Source: Promethearchaeota archaeon (GTDB taxonomy: Archaea; Asgardarchaeota; Lokiarchaeia; Sigynarchaeales; SOKP01). Taken from it: a DNA stretch of 10,185 nucleotides. The translations under genes and the position numbers were made by a program. Below are positions 7,132 through 10,185 of the stretch, piece by piece. Each line of letters begins with the position of its first letter. The first letter of the stretch is position 1. The notes under the pieces are model-generated. The model did not search any database. It had not been told where the DNA came from and saw only the letters and a list, made by a program, of their open reading frames with translations. The stretch lies in NCBI GenBank assembly GCA_016839425.1, contig JAEOUI010000499.1, positions 1-10,185 of the forward strand, written 5' to 3'.

Positions 7132-7293
7132 TTAATGCAACTTTTTAACATGGTTTTGAATTTGTTTCTCAATCTTGGCTCTAACAAGCTTTTTTCGAAT
7201 GTTCCTTACATGGGCATTTTTTTCGAAGATCTCTCCGATAGATTTTCTCGTGAAGGACCAGCTGTTTCCCGCAGAAATTTTGTTGTGCTGCAT
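7132..7293 (-). CDS. Small strongly basic protein (53 aa), hypothetical
   Basis: The frame runs from ATG 7291-7293 to TAA 7132-7134. The product opens with a polar stretch (MQHNKISAGNSWSFTRKS) and continues as a predicted amphipathic basic helix from about 19 to 53, including NIRKKLVRAK and ending HVKKLH. It has 13 Lys/Arg and four His against three acidic residues. The codons use more C and G at third positions than the surrounding spacer, which favours coding. The complementary strand is also open (about 7135-7335) but gives a less protein-like hydrophobic product. There is no Shine-Dalgarno site; AT-rich TATA-like words lie at about 7304-7315 and 7341-7356. It lies between the terminator of the GH57 gene and the cysteine-rich small ORF, all on the minus strand. 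No family is recognised; RNA or DNA binding is a guess from charge alone. Confidence 0.42.
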   Translation of the reverse strand: MQHNKISAGNSWSFTRKSIGEIFEKNAHVRNIRKKLVRAKIEKQIQNHVKKLH

Positions 7294-7371
7294 TGTTATA
7301 GCTGTTTTTTATTTAGTAAAGTTGCTTATTTTTAATTGTGTTTAAAATTATTTAAAGGTAGAGAATTTCGA

Positions 7372-7405
7372 CAAAAATATTCCGCTTACAAAAGTGTAAA
7401 CGGAA
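7372..7405 (-). terminator. Hairpin plus T-tract terminator after the GH57 gene
   Basis: Immediately after the TAG of the GH57 gene the minus strand reads TTCCGTTTAC, loop ACTTTT, GTAAGCGGAA, then TATTTTTG. The stem is ten pairs. The single non-Watson-Crick position is a stable G-U pair in the minus-strand RNA but an A-C mismatch in plus-strand RNA, so the orientation fits termination of the GH57 transcript. A further T run sits between the stop codon and the stem. Confidence 0.6.
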
Positions 7406-7408
7406 AAA

Positions 7409-9556
7409 CTAATACATTTTTAAGCACAGGTTCAATTCAAATTTAGCTCCAAATTTTACATGAGGCGTGATGTTTATCCCTTGATATATTTCTTTGTATC
7501 CTTCGTCTGTAAAAACATAAGCAATTATTGGAAAAACATTAAACTGCATTCCTTGAGAATCCCCCATAATGCTAATTTCAAAAGTAAAGTCGTAAATTTC
7601 GTCGAATGCTTTGAAGTGTGAACCAAGAAACCTAAATGGTTGCAATGAATTTGAAGACATATCAATATTCTCTTTTAAATCCTTGCTTTCAAAATGAAAT
7701 CGCTTGGGATCCCCGTTAAAAAAGAACGGAATATCCAATGCCAGATTTAAATTTTTGATAATTCTATCTGAAGAAAATTTTTTTTCTTGGTTAATATCAA
7801 ATTTTCCATCAATATTGATATCAATTTGGGTGCCACTAACATTTATTTTTTTAGTAATCGTGCAGGGAATCCTCTCATCAGATTCGGTATCTTTTACATT
7901 TCCTTCCATTTCAAGAATAAGTTCTGCAACTTTATTTTTAACAGAACTTGCTTTAATTTTGAATTCTCCGTTGACGAAATTTCCAAATTCGTAATAATCA
8001 TCGGCAATTAATTGCTCAAATTTCACATCGTCGTGAAGGAACCGTAAGCGTAACATCGATCGTCGGAACTTATCAACATGAATTTCACCCAATTTTATTT
8101 TATTTTCATCATGATAAGCCTCAGGCCATCGAGTTAAAGTGTTTAATAAATTATATGATTTTGGTTTAAAATCTAATTCAAAAATAGTCCCTCCGTTTGA
8201 AGGATCAATATATACATTTAACAAATCTGATTCGATCAAGACATCGCTCTTGCTGTTTCTGGTAAAATCCATTGGTTCTAACCACATGAAAGAACTTTGT
8301 TGAGCGACGAGCAATCCATTCATCTCATCAATTAATTTTTCTGCGTTAATCAAGTGAGTATACACTGAAAATCGCAAGAATTGTAAGTAAACACCTCCAA
8401 ATAAACCGTGCCAATAGCAATCGTTGCATTGACTTTTATAAATCTCGTCCCAGCTTTCAAGTACCTTGGGTTTTAGTTTTGAAACAAGCTCGGAATCCTT
8501 GATTTTTTTAATTTTGCTCTCGACTTGAAGTAACTTGTCTCTAACATGCAACATCTTTTTGTGCATGTTGTTTGATTCTGGGTATTTTACCAAAAATGAC
8601 CTCCAAAAGCCTCCTTTCAAAAATTGATAAGCTTCGTGCCAGGTTTTATATTTTTTCGTGTGTTGCATAATTTGTTGATATTTCTTTCTCATTTGGGTTG
8701 GAAGCACCCATTCTTCCATCTTGTCGTAGCTAGCCGTCGGAAGATAGATTAAATCCTTAGCAGGATGTTGCCACATATATTCAAAGAGAGTTATACTTTT
8801 GATCCAATCGTTATCTTCTACTTGCTTGAAAAGCGAAGGTAAGAAGGGCCTTCCATTATCCCCTTCTTGGTGTCCATAGCCCTCAATATAACAAATTTGA
8901 TGTGTTGATCCCCAAACACCCATCTTTTCTGCATCTGATATTAGTAAAGCGAACCTATCCCCTTTTTCATCAGCTATACTCCGCAAATAATCAATAGTCT
9001 CGTGAGTGGGCTTCCAAGGAGTTAAATATCTAATTTGCTCGTTTATTGGAAATACACGAAGAGTCTTTCCCTCGTCTTCGGTAACATACGAGTAAAAAGT
9101 GTCTTCTTCTGAAATACCCGAGGATCTAAAATGATTATCGTCAACAATCACATATTTTAATCCTACTTCCGTCAAGAAGGAAGGATAAGAGGGTTCCCAA
9201 ACTCGTTCCGATAACCAAGCGCCCTTTGGCGTTATTCCAAATTCCTCTTCTACGAGATGGGAAAGCTTTCTCATTTGAGCGATTTTATCTCTTGTGGGAA
9301 TGATTGCGTAGATTGGTTCGTAATAACCCCCGCCAATGATTTCAATTTGATCCCTTTTTGCCATTTGCTTGAGCTTGTTGATAAGATGAGGTTTATTCTC
9401 AATAAACCATTCCAATAAATTCCCTGAGAAATGGAGCGTTGCTTTAACCTTAGGATGCTCGTAAAGGGTATTTATTAAGGGTCCATAAGATTTATTATAA
9501 CAATCTTCAATCACATGTTCAAAATTATCGACTGGTTGGTGAAAGTGAAAAACCAT
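7409..9556 (-). CDS. GH57 4-alpha-glucanotransferase / alpha-amylase family enzyme
   Basis: The 715-residue protein carries the conserved GH57 regions: HFHQP (4-8), GGGYYEPI (75-82), WLSERVWEP (114-122) with nucleophile Glu117, and ISDAEKMGVWG (206-216) with acid/base Asp208. The 91-residue spacing of the catalytic pair equals that of the Thermococcus litoralis 4-alpha-glucanotransferase (Glu123, Asp214). QCNDCYWHGLFGG (376-388) marks the helical DUF1925-type domain, and about 435-715 is the beta-rich DUF1926-type C-terminal domain. Such enzymes transfer or hydrolyse alpha-1,4-glucan chains; no signal peptide is seen, so it acts in the cytoplasm on glycogen or maltodextrins. The catalytic residues sit six positions early relative to that enzyme, and the first beta strand looks clipped, so translation may start at ATT 9583, adding nine residues. 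The gene ends at a hairpin terminator and is divergent from a maltokinase-like gene. Transferase versus amylase is undecided. Confidence 0.92.
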   Translation of the reverse strand: MVFHFHQPVDNFEHVIEDCYNKSYGPLINTLYEHPKVKATLHFSGNLLEWFIENKPHLINKLKQMAKRDQIEIIGGGYYEPIYAIIPTRDKIAQMRKLSHLVEEEFGITPKGAWLSERVWEPSYPSFLTEVGLKYVIVDDNHFRSSGISEEDTFYSYVTEDEGKTLRVFPINEQIRYLTPWKPTHETIDYLRSIADEKGDRFALLISDAEKMGVWGSTHQICYIEGYGHQEGDNGRPFLPSLFKQVEDNDWIKSITLFEYMWQHPAKDLIYLPTASYDKMEEWVLPTQMRKKYQQIMQHTKKYKTWHEAYQFLKGGFWRSFLVKYPESNNMHKKMLHVRDKLLQVESKIKKIKDSELVSKLKPKVLESWDEIYKSQCNDCYWHGLFGGVYLQFLRFSVYTHLINAEKLIDEMNGLLVAQQSSFMWLEPMDFTRNSKSDVLIESDLLNVYIDPSNGGTIFELDFKPKSYNLLNTLTRWPEAYHDENKIKLGEIHVDKFRRSMLRLRFLHDDVKFEQLIADDYYEFGNFVNGEFKIKASSVKNKVAELILEMEGNVKDTESDERIPCTITKKINVSGTQIDINIDGKFDINQEKKFSSDRIIKNLNLALDIPFFFNGDPKRFHFESKDLKENIDMSSNSLQPFRFLGSHFKAFDEIYDFTFEISIMGDSQGMQFNVFPIIAYVFTDEGYKEIYQGINITPHVKFGAKFELNLCLKMY

Positions 9557-9580
9557 GGGAAAATAAATGCTTTTTTCGGT

Positions 9581-9596
9581 AATTGATCGTGCACCT
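9581..9596 (-). promoter_or_regulatory. Shine-Dalgarno site and possible ATT start of the GH57 gene
   Basis: On the minus strand AAAAGGTG is followed by eight bases and an in-frame ATT (9581-9583). AGGTG pairs with the archaeal 16S 3' end at a normal distance from this ATT but lies 35 bases from the ATG at 9556. Starting here adds ITEKSIYFP before MVFHFHQP and completes the first beta strand of the catalytic domain. Confidence 0.45.
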
Positions 9597-9630
9597 TTTA
9601 ATTTGTTAATGAACGATTAAGAGTCGTGTG

Positions 9631-9641
9631 TTTTTAATTAT
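9631..9641 (-). promoter_or_regulatory. Candidate TATA box for the GH57 gene
   Basis: The minus strand reads ATAATTAAAAA about 48-58 bases before the candidate ATT start. A start site some 25 bases downstream would give a leader of about 25 bases that includes the Shine-Dalgarno site. Plausible by spacing only. Confidence 0.3.
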
Positions 9642-9670
9642 TTCGCATAACAATATTTAAAATAATACAG

Positions 9671-9683
9671 ATTTTAAAATATT
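9671..9683 (+). promoter_or_regulatory. Candidate TATA box for the maltokinase-like gene
   Basis: ATTTTAAAATATT lies 28-40 bases before the ATG at 9711. No Shine-Dalgarno site precedes that ATG, so a short-leader or leaderless message fits. The divergent GH57 promoter lies next to it, so the two glucan genes could share regulation. Confidence 0.3.
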
Positions 9684-9710
9684 CCTAAAGCATAGAAAAA
9701 AATTACTATC

Positions 9711-10185
9711 ATGGATAATATCATTACAAAAAAAAAAATATTAACAATATTTAATACAACAGAATTTAAAAATTGGTTAATCAAGCGTCGTTGGTTTTCC
9801 GATAAACAAGAACTTTCTACTCTTGGATTTGATATCTTAATAACTAATATAGAATTTCTTAGCAAAAATTTTGTGTTGTGCGTTATTGAAATTAGGAAAG
9901 CTAATTATCAAAAATTCTATTTCTTTCCCTTAGCGTTTTTTTTCAAATTGAAAGAAGTGTTAGAATACAATGAGATGGAGGAAAAAGAAATCATAGATCT
10001 GGAGGATAGTGCCTATACTGGCGAAATAAAGATAATTGAAGCGGAATTATTCAAACAATTTTGGCGTTATTTGTTTTCTAGAACTAGTAAGAATGAAACT
10101 AAAAGCGGTTTTTTCGAATTTATAATATTTGGGACGGAGAATATTATTAATATTAAAAGAGATATCTTAAACTTAGTTAATGCTC
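9711..10185 (+). CDS. Maltokinase-like protein, N-terminal cap domain only (3' end outside window)
   Basis: The frame is open from ATG 9711 through the last base (158 complete codons). It carries the hallmark of the maltokinase N-terminal cap: FKNWLIKRRWFSDK (19-32), like the W-L-x-x-R-R-W-F-x-x-K motif of that family. A hydrophobic strand follows, with YFFPL (70-74) in the position of the conserved y-x-l-P-L, and IIEAELFKQFWRYL (108-121) matches the D-A-x-x-D-x-x-F segment. The kinase domain itself lies beyond the window. Maltokinase phosphorylates maltose with ATP to maltose-1-phosphate, the GlgE substrate for building alpha-1,4-glucan; the same cap occurs in some glucosamine kinases and in TreS fusions. 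Position beside a divergent GH57 gene supports alpha-glucan metabolism. A run of eleven A at codons 6-10 is a weak point for sequence accuracy, but the motifs lie downstream of it in this frame. Confidence 0.72.
   Translation, partial: MDNIITKKKILTIFNTTEFKNWLIKRRWFSDKQELSTLGFDILITNIEFLSKNFVLCVIEIRKANYQKFYFFPLAFFFKLKEVLEYNEMEEKEIIDLEDSAYTGEIKIIEAELFKQFWRYLFSRTSKNETKSGFFEFIIFGTENIINIKRDILNLVNA

Noticed and set aside
7135..7335. Plus-strand 66-residue frame over the 53-residue minus-strand ORF
   Set aside because: Its product is a hydrophobic, low-order sequence with no motif, and it looks like the complement of the basic minus-strand frame. The choice is not certain.
9674..9865. Minus-strand 63-residue frame with a hydrophobic tail
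   Set aside because: It lies opposite the maltokinase cap motifs; the apparent membrane segment comes from the complement of AT-rich coding and promoter DNA.

Overview
The window is AT-rich archaeal DNA and most resembles an Asgard archaeon of the Lokiarchaeia type. This rests mainly on one gene: a membrane protein (1539-3953, minus) whose cytoplasmic end reads as a longin/roadblock-type domain, a fold expanded in Asgard genomes alongside their small GTPases. Supporting signs are TATA-like boxes a short distance upstream of starts that lack Shine-Dalgarno sites, an Isf-type flavoprotein and GH57 glycoside chemistry. The assignment is inference; no rRNA or other marker gene is present.

Layout. 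1-1497 (+): a glycogen/starch synthase-like glycosyltransferase, cut at its N-terminus by the window edge. 1539-3953 (-): a two-membrane-span protein with a large sequon-rich outer domain and a longin-like inner domain, convergent with the synthase. 4070-4642 (-): a flavoprotein of the NADPH-dependent FMN reductase/Isf family with a compact four-cysteine cluster. 4643-4820: a divergent promoter region with a perfect 11-bp inverted repeat. 4821-6077 and 6108-6779 (+): a U32-family protein followed closely by protein-L-isoaspartate O-methyltransferase, probably co-transcribed. 6780-7408 holds no large gene, but on the minus strand I read two small ORFs, a 55-residue cysteine-rich protein (6830-6997) and a 53-residue basic protein (7132-7293), and then a hairpin/T-tract terminator for the next gene. 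7409-9556 (-): a GH57 4-alpha-glucanotransferase/alpha-amylase whose true start may be an ATT at 9583. 9711-10185 (+): the N-terminal cap of a maltokinase-like kinase, cut by the window end.

How the genes work together. The synthase, the GH57 enzyme and the maltokinase-like gene point to alpha-1,4-glucan (glycogen/maltodextrin) metabolism at both ends of the window: chain elongation, chain remodelling or breakdown, and possibly maltose-1-phosphate formation. The genes between them are housekeeping (protein repair, RNA modification or cofactor chemistry, redox) plus the longin-domain membrane protein, the most unusual element here. There are two convergent joints (about 1498-1538 and 6780-6829) and two divergent promoter regions (4643-4820 and about 9584-9710). 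No tRNA, rRNA, CRISPR array, insertion sequence or phage gene was seen.
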